Source: a virus. Taken from it: DNA of 24,745 nt. A program made the position numbers and the translations under genes. The stretch covers positions 1 to 24,745 of IMG/VR virus record IMGVR_UViG_3300006924_000164; one strand, 5' to 3'. Of the stretch, positions 1-7,305 are shown in pieces. The notes beneath the pieces are model-generated. The model saw only the letters and a program-made list of their open reading frames with translations. It was not told where the DNA came from and made no database searches. How positions within the stretch are numbered: position 1 is the first letter of the stretch; each line of letters begins with the position of its first letter.

Positions 1-209
1 CCAGCCCATCTAGTAGACGGATGATGATGGTATCCACCTTTCGATACTGTTCCTGCTTTAGTCAACGGAAGATGATGCTCAGGGCAGTTGTATCTACGCA
101 AAGCAGAGACAAGCATCTGGCTAGTTTCGGTTACCATCTTGACTACATGCTTATCACATAGTTGAGTAGCAGAAACAGTAGGATCGTTGTCAACGCAAAA
201 AATGTTCAA
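1..209 (-). CDS. Conserved phage protein of unknown function, 5' part only
   Basis: Partial gene that runs off the left edge of the window; 69 codons are visible. It appears to start at a TTG (207-209) overlapping the stop codon of the upstream gene, with a GGAG Shine-Dalgarno 8 nt before it. The protein begins NIFCVDNDPTVSATQLCDKH and continues VVKMVTETSQMLVSALRR, followed by a His-rich stretch and PSTRWAG. From memory, the pattern 'DxDP...CDKHVVKM..E..QML' near the N-terminus is shared by many uncharacterised T4-like phage proteins whose function I do not know. Codon use matches the neighbours. It is the third gene of a minus-strand operon with the metallopeptidase-VWA and AAA+ genes. The reading frame is well supported; the TTG start is an inference. 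Confidence 0.7.
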   Translation of the reverse strand, partial: MNIFCVDNDPTVSATQLCDKHVVKMVTETSQMLVSALRRYNCPEHHLPLTKAGTVSKGGYHHHPSTRWA

Positions 210-1660
210 GACTCAAACTCCGATAACTTAAAGACGCGATTGTGTTCGATACACTTTTTAGGAATCCAGTCGGTGTACATTTCATCAGTCAGAAACCAAA
301 ACCAGTTAAGCGGTTTTTCTGGCTGAACCATCACACCGGAACAGTCATATCCATCAGTAAAGTGTATCACAATCTCGGGGTATTTGTCAATACTTCTACT
401 AGATAATTGTTGTTGAATGTACCGTTCAATACATCCATAGTCATCAGAACCATAACCGGCGACCACAGGATTCTTGTAATCTAATTCCTTGACCTCAGTA
501 GTTCGTGAGAACAAACGAACATTGAAATACTTGGGGTCTAGTGAATACGCTGCCTTGAAGAACTGCTCTTTCAAGTGTTCACATGAACCAGACGAATCAA
601 TGAACAGCCACACCAAGTATCGATTGTCTTTACCGTTGGCACGATTCTTTGATGGTAACAGATACTTGCTAGGCAACAGATTACGTCTGCGGTCGGCATG
701 AATCCACTGTAAAGCATTCTGCTTGTCTTGTGTCTTGTGAACAAACCGACGAAACAGGTCTTGCCATCGCTTGAGTTTTTTCACCTTGCGATAGTCTTGT
801 TGAATGACTCGCTCCAAAGAACCAGCAATCAATGGATCGCCGGGATTACCTTTACCGAAGTTTTCAGTCAAGGCATCACTCAGGTCATCCAAGTCTTTCC
901 TGTCAGCATTCTCCATGATTTCACCGACAACAGATTTCATGTCTTTGTCCGAACCTTCACCCATAGACTCAGCGAGTTTTTCATGATCATCCTTGCTCAT
1001 CTTGGACAAAGCATCTGCTATTTCACGCATTGCTTGTTGTTGATCTTTTGCTTCACTGATTTCTTCTTTGAAGTACTTGATCAACACATCGTTGTAATAC
1101 TCATACGATTTCTTTGGTTCGATGTCCGGTTTGATTTTATGAAACACAGTATCCAAGAATGCACCATGCTTGATTTCACTTAGTGCTTGTGCTGGATGGT
1201 CATCGTCTAACCCACTGCCTTCGGGATGTTGAATGTCAAACGCTTCGCCGAAGTTTAGCGAATCGCGTCTGATACCAAAATGTCCTACGATGGTTTCGTT
1301 GATCACAACATCCATAGCAATGTTGGTCAACTGTCGTTCCATACCAGTTGTGTCTTTGTCGAAGTTTGATTTTGATGACCGCTTACCATGATCAAGGATA
1401 ACATGTAAGCATTCATGACAAATCAAGAACAGCTTAGTGTCAAAGTTTAGAAGTCGCCAGAATGCAGGGTTGATCAAAAAGTCAATACATGCACCTTCTT
1501 TGTTGAATGATACAGCAGCAGTGTCTACATCATAAGTCACTGTTGGTCTGCCCAATTCATAGAACTGAGCAAACACACCATTGAGATTTTCCAACGATAG
1601 ACAGATAGATTGAAAGTCTTGCATGACTATCTGACGATCTTCATGTGTGACTTCACTCAT
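206..1660 (-). CDS. Metallopeptidase / VWA-like domain protein (DUF2201 type)
   Basis: 484 aa from the ATG at 1660, chosen for a GGGAGGAGG Shine-Dalgarno just upstream; the frame is open further upstream but overlaps the AAA+ gene. N-terminal part: a zinc-metallopeptidase signature HECLH at residues 82-86, followed by NIAMDVVIN near 113-121, the arrangement seen in the DUF2201 N-terminal putative metallopeptidase domain. Middle (about 195-310): charged and helical. C-terminal part: a VWA-like domain with the MIDAS motif DSSGS (355-359) and a later TDG (435-437). Proteins of this type are usually encoded beside a MoxR-family AAA+ ATPase, and here the MoxR-like gene lies immediately upstream with an 8-bp overlap (ATGAGTGA), so they are probably translated together. 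In bacteria such pairs are thought to act in protein or metal-centre maturation; the role in a phage is unknown. Confidence 0.88.
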   Translation of the reverse strand: MSEVTHEDRQIVMQDFQSICLSLENLNGVFAQFYELGRPTVTYDVDTAAVSFNKEGACIDFLINPAFWRLLNFDTKLFLICHECLHVILDHGKRSSKSNFDKDTTGMERQLTNIAMDVVINETIVGHFGIRRDSLNFGEAFDIQHPEGSGLDDDHPAQALSEIKHGAFLDTVFHKIKPDIEPKKSYEYYNDVLIKYFKEEISEAKDQQQAMREIADALSKMSKDDHEKLAESMGEGSDKDMKSVVGEIMENADRKDLDDLSDALTENFGKGNPGDPLIAGSLERVIQQDYRKVKKLKRWQDLFRRFVHKTQDKQNALQWIHADRRRNLLPSKYLLPSKNRANGKDNRYLVWLFIDSSGSCEHLKEQFFKAAYSLDPKYFNVRLFSRTTEVKELDYKNPVVAGYGSDDYGCIERYIQQQLSSRSIDKYPEIVIHFTDGYDCSGVMVQPEKPLNWFWFLTDEMYTDWIPKKCIEHNRVFKLSEFES

Positions 1661-2984
1661 CCGCGCCTCCTCCCCATGCTGATCCTGACCAGAAATCATC
1701 AGGTGTATCACAAGTCTCGGCGATGCCTTCATCACTGTCAAGCAACACTTCGATTTGTGTGCGAACAGTATCATCAAGAGATTCAAGTGAAAGCAGACCT
1801 CTTAGACGTTCATCATAGTCGCTGCACTTTTTCATAACATCGCGTGTAATAGGTGCATAATCCCGCACGATTCTCACTAGTGTTTCATCAGTCGCAGAAT
1901 GAGCAACACTGTGGAATACATTTACATCTTGATCACAAATGCCTTCTAGGTTGTCAACAACTGCTTTTGTTTCTGAACCATTGACAAGCGATTCCATCAA
2001 ATCATCATCTCCACTTCGGTGTGCGGCAATGATTCTTTGTTTGAGAGAACCAGCAGTCATTACGTTGAGGAAGTCTGCAACATTGATGTTGCTAGGGAAG
2101 ATTGTTTTAAGCAAAGACTTATTTGCGGAACAGTTTACAAACGCATCCATCGCATAGTCAAGTCGGCGTGGCGATAGACTGTTCTTTTGTTTGCTGGTTA
2201 GTGTGTTCCACCACTGAACTGCGGAAGCACCATCTCCACCGGGATACTTCTTGGAAAAGTACGATGCCGATACCTTGTAAGGAACTTCGATCTGCATCTG
2301 AAACCGGTCTGCTTGTGCAGGGTCTAGTTGCTCAGTGTCATAGTTGAAGTCATCATCGTCATCAGGATTGATAGCAGTCCAGACGTATTTTAGATTCGGC
2401 AACTTGCGACCATTGATAGACTTGAACTGAATCAACTCCATCACCGCATTACGAACACCCTTGTCTGATCGGTTGTACTCATCGATGAAGATTGCTTCTA
2501 GCGATTCATCCATCAACGCTTGTGGTCGAACAAAACCCAGATAGGTTTCACCTTGGTTATCTGTCATTTCTTTGGGTACACCAATGAAGTCAACAAACGG
2601 GTCCATTGTTGATCCAGAGAAGTAGACGAAATTGATGTCATGCCGTTCCATTGCTGCATTGATGCGAGCAGTTTTACCTACACCATGCTTACCAGACAAC
2701 ATAACATTCATGCCGTTCTTAATAGCAAAGTCTAGTTGCGAATCAATTTGATCTGCCATGTCTACCTCTTCAGGGGTGATAATGTTTTCCCACGGGATGT
2801 TATGGTTTGACCAAACACCTGTCGCGTGGGGTATAAATAGGGGTGTGTGAGAACAATACACAACCTCACCGTATGGATCATCCCCGTAGCTGTCGATGTT
2901 GGGTATTTCCATAACACAAGTATAGGCTTTTTCACTGCCAAAATCAATACAACCAAAGAATTTTTTCGAAGGGTCATAAATCAT
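1653..2984 (-). CDS. MoxR-family AAA+ ATPase
   Basis: Walker A GKHGVGKT lies at residues 98-105 if the start is 2984 (443 aa). Walker B is seen in 'AIFIDEYNRS', followed by sensor-type 'VWTAINPD' and an arginine-containing 'DPAQADRFQ', all typical of MoxR/RavA-like AAA+ proteins. The start is uncertain. The ATG at 2759 (368 aa) has the better Shine-Dalgarno (GAGG, 5 nt away). However, the 75 codons upstream read like real protein (for example GVWSNHNIPWENIITPEEV) with ordinary codon use, so I extend to the ATG at 2984. That ATG shares a CATG with the start of the divergent plus-strand gene. With the longer start, a plus-strand late promoter (2832-2839) lies inside this gene. The partner is the metallopeptidase-VWA protein just downstream. 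Function as a MoxR-type ATPase is well supported; its substrate is unknown. Confidence 0.85.
   Translation of the reverse strand: MIYDPSKKFFGCIDFGSEKAYTCVMEIPNIDSYGDDPYGEVVYCSHTPLFIPHATGVWSNHNIPWENIITPEEVDMADQIDSQLDFAIKNGMNVMLSGKHGVGKTARINAAMERHDINFVYFSGSTMDPFVDFIGVPKEMTDNQGETYLGFVRPQALMDESLEAIFIDEYNRSDKGVRNAVMELIQFKSINGRKLPNLKYVWTAINPDDDDDFNYDTEQLDPAQADRFQMQIEVPYKVSASYFSKKYPGGDGASAVQWWNTLTSKQKNSLSPRRLDYAMDAFVNCSANKSLLKTIFPSNINVADFLNVMTAGSLKQRIIAAHRSGDDDLMESLVNGSETKAVVDNLEGICDQDVNVFHSVAHSATDETLVRIVRDYAPITRDVMKKCSDYDERLRGLLSLESLDDTVRTQIEVLLDSDEGIAETCDTPDDFWSGSAWGGGADE
2832..2839 (+). promoter_or_regulatory. T4-type late promoter (TATAAATA)
   Basis: Exact TATAAATA followed by G. It is the -10-like element read by gp55-programmed RNA polymerase in T4-type phages, and this window encodes gp55. 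It lies about 143 bp upstream of the tail-tube-like gene, a product expected late in infection. It also falls within the probable 5' coding region of the opposing AAA+ gene. Confidence 0.75.
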
Positions 2985-3525
2985 GTCCACACCGGGATTT
3001 ACAAGAAACGGACCAACAAGCAACAATTTATTGAAGGAAACGGGCTTTTCGTTCACCTGTTCGTTCATTCCCGATACGGTATACCACCTACAAAGTGCTA
3101 ACCTACCGGGGGTATCTGGCAACCCGGTTCCTATGCAGACACCACTCACCACCATGAATGTACCGGGTGACCAGTTGGAATACGAGCCACTAAACATCAC
3201 TTTTCTGGTAGATGAAGAGATGGCAAACTATCGTAAAATGTATGACTGGATGAAGATGCTCTATACCGCAGAGAAAACATCAGACTTCACCACACTGATC
3301 AATCAAGACTTTCTAATGGATACTTACGGCGGCGGTATCACTGATGCTACACTGACTGTTCGATCAAACAAACACAACCCGACTGTCCGTGTTCAGTACC
3401 AAGATTTATTTCCAACATCGCTAGGCGAACTACAATTTACAACAGCAAGTACTGACGCAGAAGACCTTGTATGTACAGCGACATTTAGCTATACTGGATA
3501 CAAAATAGATTATATATCATCCTAA
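2983..3525 (+). CDS. Tail tube-like structural protein (gp19/gp54-like fold)
   Basis: 180 aa, starting at ATG 2983 with GAAGGG 9 nt upstream. The sequence resembles the tail-tube family of contractile phages. An N-terminal 'FSFTCSFIPDTVYHLQSANLPG' type segment leads into 'PGDQLEYEPLNITFLVDEEM' and 'YRKMYDWMKML'; later come 'NPTVRVQYQDLFPTSLGELQF' and a C-terminal 'CTATFSYTGYKID'. T4 gp19 has the same order of features (the 'DDWTVTV.ND' strand, the 'W' helix, and 'LWPTNVGELQLDW...FEVTLALDYWE'), but it is 163 aa and only distantly similar. It could be the main tube protein or a tube-initiator/baseplate relative such as gp54 or gp48, although those are longer in T4. It is followed 18 nt later by uvsY. 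A late promoter lies upstream at 2832. The broad family is fairly sure, the exact role less so. Confidence 0.7.
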   Translation: MSTPGFTRNGPTSNNLLKETGFSFTCSFIPDTVYHLQSANLPGVSGNPVPMQTPLTTMNVPGDQLEYEPLNITFLVDEEMANYRKMYDWMKMLYTAEKTSDFTTLINQDFLMDTYGGGITDATLTVRSNKHNPTVRVQYQDLFPTSLGELQFTTASTDAEDLVCTATFSYTGYKIDYISS

Positions 3526-3543
3526 CAACAAGGTAAATAAATT

Positions 3544-3990
3544 ATGAGTACTGCGACAAAATGCCCGACTATTGAAGAGATCGAAGAAGCATGGAAGAAA
3601 GATTCCCCGCTGTCAAAATCCGAACTGGTCGATCAAGCACTAGAAGTTGATTACCTACATGCTAAGTACCTCAAGTACTATAGACTATGTAAGGAACAGA
3701 AGTCAAGACTTTCACATACGCTGACCAAGAAACAATTTGAAGCACGCGATTACTACGATGGTAAAGCACCATCATCGGCATACAAAGACAAGCCGTTTGA
3801 TCGCAAGGTGATGAAATCTGATCTAGATAAATACGTACAGGTCGATGACGATGTAGTAAAAGTCGCAGTCGCACTAGACAAAGCAACCCTTAAAGTAGAA
3901 CTATTGGATGGAATACTCAAGCAGATTACGTATCGTGGTATGAACATCAAAAATGCGATATCATACATTCAATTCCTGTCTGGTGGCTAA
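3544..3990 (+). CDS. uvsY: UvsY recombination mediator
   Basis: 148 aa (T4 UvsY is 137 aa). AAGG precedes the ATG by 10 nt. UvsY helps load the UvsX recombinase onto single-stranded DNA coated with the gp32 protein. Matches to the T4 pattern: an N-terminal 'EEIEEAWKKDSPLSKSELVDQA' like T4 'LQEELKKDVFIDSTKLQYEA'; the lysine-rich 'EARDYYDGKAP' like T4 'KARLDYYSGRG'; 'FDRKVMKSDLDKYVQVDDDV' like T4 'DRYEKSEMKTVLSADKDV'; and a C-terminal 'DGILKQITYRGMNIKNAISYIQF' like T4 'SGALDAIKSRGFAIKHIQDM'. It lies in the tail-gene / uvsY / uvsW neighbourhood typical of T4-type phages. Its 3' end is followed by a terminator hairpin. Confidence 0.92.
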   Translation: MSTATKCPTIEEIEEAWKKDSPLSKSELVDQALEVDYLHAKYLKYYRLCKEQKSRLSHTLTKKQFEARDYYDGKAPSSAYKDKPFDRKVMKSDLDKYVQVDDDVVKVAVALDKATLKVELLDGILKQITYRGMNIKNAISYIQFLSGG

Positions 3991-3995
3991 AAAAT

Positions 3996-4026
3996 AAGAT
4001 TGACCCCGGTCAAGGGATCAATCTTT
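3996..4026 (+). terminator. Stem-loop terminator after uvsY
   Basis: AAGATTGA (3996-4003) pairs with TCAATCTT (4018-4025), extended inward by CCC/GGG with a bulged A, then a short T run. The T run is short (TTT), so it may act partly. A late promoter begins directly in its 3' flank. Confidence 0.6.
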
Positions 4027-4033
4027 ATAAATA
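4026..4033 (+). promoter_or_regulatory. T4-type late promoter (TATAAATA) for the HNH gene
   Basis: Exact TATAAATA followed by G, 62 bp upstream of the HNH endonuclease ATG and directly after the uvsY terminator. This would give the endonuclease its own late transcription unit, which would also run into uvsW. Confidence 0.8.
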
Positions 4034-4094
4034 GATTGTGAATCACGGTGTTACCAGCACCCATCCACTCTATCGTCTTTAGGGAGACAACAGC

Positions 4095-4799
4095 ATGACT
4101 ACTATTTATCACCAGCGATACCGCAAGCTCATCGACCACTACAAATCAATTGTATGTGAAGGCTATACCGAACGTCACCACATCATACCAAAATGCATGG
4201 GCGGTGACAATAGCGAAGACAATCTTGTTGATCTTCCAGCGAAGGCACACTACATTGCCCATTTGCTATTGACTAAGATGTACCCCGAGAACCGGTCAAT
4301 AAGGTTTGCCTTTAGTGCTATGAGAATGCAAACAAACAAACATACCAGAAAATTTATTACAGCAAATCGATACGCTAAAATGCGGGAACTACACGGTAGC
4401 CCTATAACAATTGACGGGAACACATTTCCATCAGGAAAACAAGCAGCAGACTTCTACCAAACAACCGAAGCTACTATTTCCAATTGGAGAATATACGGAA
4501 AGCCCGATAAAACAAAATATCATATTGTCATAGACGGGATGACATTCACATCTAAAAAAGAGGCTAGGGCATATTTCAACTGCTCACAATCTCGTTTAGA
4601 AACATGGATAAATACGGGTGGGAAATCCCGCTGTCGTATGAACGAATCTCCATGTCAAATAAACGGTATTGAGTTTCAAACACAACAATCTGCCGCAGAA
4701 TACTATAATGTGTCACGCCGAACGATTGCGACATGGATAAAAACCAATTCATGGCAAAATAAAAAATGGCAAACTAAGTATGGATGTTCTGATATCTAA
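4095..4799 (+). CDS. HNH homing-type endonuclease with three DNA-binding repeats
   Basis: 234 aa. AGGGAGA lies upstream of the ATG. N-terminal HNH nuclease: 'ERHHIIPKCMGGDNSEDNLV' with His28/His29, Asn43 and His52 (KAHYIAH) as probable metal and catalytic residues. The rest holds three copies of a roughly 30-residue unit at about 103-133, 144-173 and 187-216. Each has the pattern I-x-G-x-x-F-x-(S/T)-x-x-x-A-x-x-(Y/F)-(Y/F)...T/S...W-I, as in NUMOD1-type helix-turn-helix modules of phage homing endonucleases. It sits between uvsY and uvsW, and its last 20 nt overlap the start of uvsW. It has its own terminator/late-promoter boundary upstream, so it looks like an inserted selfish gene. A free-standing homing endonuclease that cuts a related phage lacking the insert is the likely role (inference). 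Confidence 0.88.
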   Translation: MTTIYHQRYRKLIDHYKSIVCEGYTERHHIIPKCMGGDNSEDNLVDLPAKAHYIAHLLLTKMYPENRSIRFAFSAMRMQTNKHTRKFITANRYAKMRELHGSPITIDGNTFPSGKQAADFYQTTEATISNWRIYGKPDKTKYHIVIDGMTFTSKKEARAYFNCSQSRLETWINTGGKSRCRMNESPCQINGIEFQTQQSAAEYYNVSRRTIATWIKTNSWQNKKWQTKYGCSDI

Positions 4800-6273
4800 A
4801 ATAAATGAAACCTTTCTCTATGTAGATGCTGATCGAAGTATACTTGCTGAGCTTGATGATCATTTCAAGTTTCGTCCGGACAACTATCAGTTTCATCCAA
4901 AATACAAAGCAAAGATGTGGGATGGATTCATCCATGCCTTCAACCAAATGACACAAACCCTGCACGTTGGTTTGGTCAACTATCTATTAGACTACTGCGA
5001 CAAGAACTCATACTCGATTCAAGTCAACGGCGACATCGGGATCAAAGACACCGGACTGATCAACGAAAAGCAAGTCACCAACATGATCCGCGATGACTTC
5101 GCAATCCCCGCAACAAAGATTGAGACACGCGACTATCAAGTAAGAGCAATCAAGCACGCAATCAATCACTCCCGCGCAGTGCTACTCTCTCCTACCGGTT
5201 CTGGTAAAAGTTTCATCCAGTACGCTCTTGTAAGATTCTATCAAAGCATTCTAGACAATGATGAAAAGCTGCTGGTCATCGTACCAACAACAGGTCTTGT
5301 TGCGCAGATGCTAGGCGACTTTGCCGACTACTCTTCAGAGGATGAAAATTGGGATGCCGAAGAAGAATGTCATATCATCATGGCAGGCAAAGAGAAAGAT
5401 ACGAATAAGCAAATCATCATTTCTACATGGCAGTCTCTGTACAAACTACCCAAGCGATACTTCGAACGATTCGGTTTCATCAACATCGATGAATGTCACC
5501 TTGCCGAAGCAAAGTCAATCAAGAAGATCACAGAGGGTGCTACCAACTGCAAATATAGATTCGGCACAACCGGTACACTCAAAGACGCAAAGACTCACCG
5601 ACTGAGCATCGAAGGATTGCTCGGTCCTGTCTATTCGGTCACCACAACAAGCGACCTGATCGATAAAGATGTGCTGACACAGATCAAAATAAATTGTGTC
5701 CAGCTAGGCTACACCGATGCCGAAAAGAAGGCACTGGCAAGAAAAGACTATAAAACAGAAGTGGACTGGATCGAATCACACGAAAAAAGATGCCGTTTTC
5801 TGGCTAATATGGGCGATTATTTTGCAAAAAATACGCTTTATTTGTTCTCCCGTAGAGAGCATGGCAAAAGCCTTTATAACGAGCTAAAAAAGTCAAAAAC
5901 GATTGACGAGCTATATTACGTGGACGGGACTATCGACGCGACCACCAGAAATAAAATTCGTGAGGCATGTGAAGAGCCGGGCAAGGTTGTCCATGTGGTA
6001 GCATCATACCAGACGTTCTCTACTGGCATCAACATCAAGAACCTACACAACATCGTATTCGCATCGTCAACCAAGTCAGCGATTCGCATCCTACAATCTA
6101 TCGGTCGTGGTCTGAGAAAGCACCACAGCAAAGACGTTTGTAACGTCTATGATATCTGCGATGACTTGCGACATAAATCATATGTGAACTACTCGATGAA
6201 ACACGCCAAGGAACGCGAGTTGATATTTATTCGAGAAGGCTTTAATTACACGAAGAAGAAAGTGAAACTATGA
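4780..6273 (+). CDS. uvsW: UvsW RNA-DNA / recombination helicase
   Basis: 497 aa (T4 UvsW is 503 aa). Superfamily 2 helicase that unwinds branched DNA and R-loops and drives branch migration in the switch to recombination-dependent replication. N-terminal domain: 'HFKFRPDNYQFHPKYKAKMWDGFIHAFN' type region, matching T4 'FFSFEADGYRFNPRFRYGNWDGRIRL'. Helicase motifs: Q-like 'ETRDYQ' (115-120), Walker A PTGSGKS (138-144), DECH box (237-240), 'GTTGTLKD' (motif III region), and motif VI 'QSIGRGLRKH'. The ATG at 4780 fits the expected N-terminus (MDVL vs T4 MDIKV) but has no clear Shine-Dalgarno and lies inside the 3' end of the HNH gene, so translation may depend on coupling. It ends with a 4-bp ATGA overlap into the next gene. 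Codon use in about 5690-5990 looks different from the flanks. Confidence 0.95.
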   Translation: MDVLISKINETFLYVDADRSILAELDDHFKFRPDNYQFHPKYKAKMWDGFIHAFNQMTQTLHVGLVNYLLDYCDKNSYSIQVNGDIGIKDTGLINEKQVTNMIRDDFAIPATKIETRDYQVRAIKHAINHSRAVLLSPTGSGKSFIQYALVRFYQSILDNDEKLLVIVPTTGLVAQMLGDFADYSSEDENWDAEEECHIIMAGKEKDTNKQIIISTWQSLYKLPKRYFERFGFINIDECHLAEAKSIKKITEGATNCKYRFGTTGTLKDAKTHRLSIEGLLGPVYSVTTTSDLIDKDVLTQIKINCVQLGYTDAEKKALARKDYKTEVDWIESHEKRCRFLANMGDYFAKNTLYLFSRREHGKSLYNELKKSKTIDELYYVDGTIDATTRNKIREACEEPGKVVHVVASYQTFSTGINIKNLHNIVFASSTKSAIRILQSIGRGLRKHHSKDVCNVYDICDDLRHKSYVNYSMKHAKERELIFIREGFNYTKKKVKL

Positions 6274-6731
6274 AAACTGTATACGCAGTATTGAAACTAA
6301 CAAACGGCGAAGAAGTCATCGGTAAGATGAAACCGGAAGAATTCAAGTACTGGCAAGACATCCCGGCAACAGGAACAATCTCTGTCTACGATCCTATGAA
6401 GGCAGCAGTTGAGCAGTATTATGAGCGTGATGGAGAATCAATTTCTGTCTTTGAGAAGACAATGATGACTTCATGGATTAGATTTGGTGACTGTAAAGTA
6501 GTGCAATTGCCTATGAAACATGTTATAATTGTCGTAGAACCTCATAGTCAAATCATTGAAACCTATGATGATTTGATTCTGAAGTACGACACTTATAAGA
6601 CCAACCCTGAACTTGCGGATCAGCTATACGGTTCTGTTGGTGATGTTTTTCTAACCCAAGACGATGAAGACGATGGATACGATGAAGATGATGAAGATGA
6701 TGAAGATGATGAACCAGACTTCACAGATTGA
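6270..6731 (+). CDS. Acidic-tailed hypothetical phage protein
   Basis: 153 aa, starting in a 4-bp overlap (ATGA) with the uvsW stop. It begins MKTVYAVLKLTNGEEVIGKM, then 'GTISVYDPMKAAVEQYYERDGESISVFEKTMMTSWI', 'VVQLPMKHVIIVVEP' and 'YDDLILKY'. The opening 'L.NGEEVIGK......V.DPM' followed by beta-strand-like stretches resembles small Sm-like barrel proteins seen in T4-type marine phages, but this is weak and I do not claim RNA binding. The last 20 residues are almost entirely Asp/Glu, encoded by the GATGAAGAT repeat. The 3' end overlaps the dCMP deaminase start by 23 bp. Probably expressed with uvsW. Confidence 0.8.
   Translation: MKTVYAVLKLTNGEEVIGKMKPEEFKYWQDIPATGTISVYDPMKAAVEQYYERDGESISVFEKTMMTSWIRFGDCKVVQLPMKHVIIVVEPHSQIIETYDDLILKYDTYKTNPELADQLYGSVGDVFLTQDDEDDGYDEDDEDDEDDEPDFTD
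6681..6713 (+). repeat. Tandem GATGAAGAT repeat
   Basis: Three copies of the 9-nt unit GATGAAGAT plus GATGAA, with degenerate copies just upstream (6664-6676). In one frame it encodes the acidic tail of the upstream protein; in the frame of the next gene it is a run of ATG and AAG codons. Confidence 0.9.
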
Positions 6732-7206
6732 CTGGATTCCTGTGATGAAAGAAGTTGTGTATGCAGCATCTAAATCACCGGACCCATCAACCCAAGTAGC
6801 AGCTACCATTTGTAAACCTGACGGTCGTATGATGATCACACCAGTGGTGAATAATTTTACTACTGGTGTTTCTCAAACACCCGAACGATGGAGCAACAGA
6901 GCCAAGAAGTATCACTATGTCGAACACGCTGAACGTGCAGCAATCTATCAGTGTGCTAAGATTGGTGTACCTACTGCTAACATGGTTCTTGTTGGTAACT
7001 GGCTTGCTTGTTCTGATTGTGCAAGAGGAATTGTATCAGCAGGCATCAAGAAAGTTGTTTGTTTGACCAGAGTTGATTGTTCACGTTGGGGAACATCGAC
7101 AAGACTAGGTGATGAAATCCTTACGTCTGCTGGTGTTGAGATGGAGTTTATTGATCATCACTTCGGTGTTGATCTTCTTCGATCAGGTAAGACCATTACA
7201 GTTTAA
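6709..7206 (+). CDS. cd: Deoxycytidylate (dCMP) deaminase
   Basis: 165 aa. Converts dCMP to dUMP, feeding dTMP synthesis. The cytidine/deoxycytidylate deaminase zinc site is visible: H73-A-E75 in 'VEHAERAAIYQC' and the Cys pair C101-S-D-C104 in 'WLACSDCARGIV' (the family usually has PCxxC; here Pro is replaced by Ala). The early motif 'SKSPDPSTQVAATI' is also typical. The start is hard to fix: the frame is open upstream through a run of in-frame ATG codons made by the GATGAAGAT repeat (from 6664). I chose 6709 because the real protein seems to begin MNQTSQIDW, giving a 23-bp overlap with the upstream gene. T4 carries the homologous gene cd. Together with the dUTPase at 17350 it forms the pyrimidine supply set in this window. 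Confidence 0.92.
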   Translation: MNQTSQIDWIPVMKEVVYAASKSPDPSTQVAATICKPDGRMMITPVVNNFTTGVSQTPERWSNRAKKYHYVEHAERAAIYQCAKIGVPTANMVLVGNWLACSDCARGIVSAGIKKVVCLTRVDCSRWGTSTRLGDEILTSAGVEMEFIDHHFGVDLLRSGKTITV

Positions 7207-7252
7207 TTATTAATATAGTAATGCTTATCTAAGACAATGAAATTGTAACCCC

Positions 7253-7290
7253 GTCCGAGATTTTTGTCAAGAGGCAATCGGACATTTTTT
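7253..7290 (+). terminator. Bulged stem-loop with T run before gene 55
   Basis: GTCCGA (7253-7258) pairs with TCGGAC (7278-7283). An inner stem TTGTC/GGCAA with an AAGA loop stacks on it after a 5-nt bulge, and six T follow. It probably ends the uvsW-dCMP deaminase transcript. Because it lies directly before the gene 55 ribosome binding site (GGAG at 7291), it could also control gene 55 expression. Confidence 0.6.
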
Positions 7291-7305
7291 GGAGATTTTT
7301 TTATT

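Noticed and set aside
728-1183. 151-residue plus-strand frame opposite the metallopeptidase-VWA gene
   Set aside because: Shadow of the minus-strand gene: no ribosome binding site and an unlikely hydrophobic/Phe-rich composition.
2983-3200. Further upstream extension of the minus-strand AAA+ frame to 3068 or 3200
   Set aside because: It is antisense to the well-supported tail-tube-like gene, has no good ribosome binding site, and the far end does not read like protein.
3827-3834. GATAAATA inside uvsY as a late promoter (a similar copy lies in the HNH gene near 4608)
   Set aside because: Lies within coding sequence with no gene start following at a suitable distance, and is one mismatch from the consensus.
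6664-6713. CRISPR-like or direct repeat array
   Set aside because: The units are 9 nt, contiguous and coding, with no spacers.
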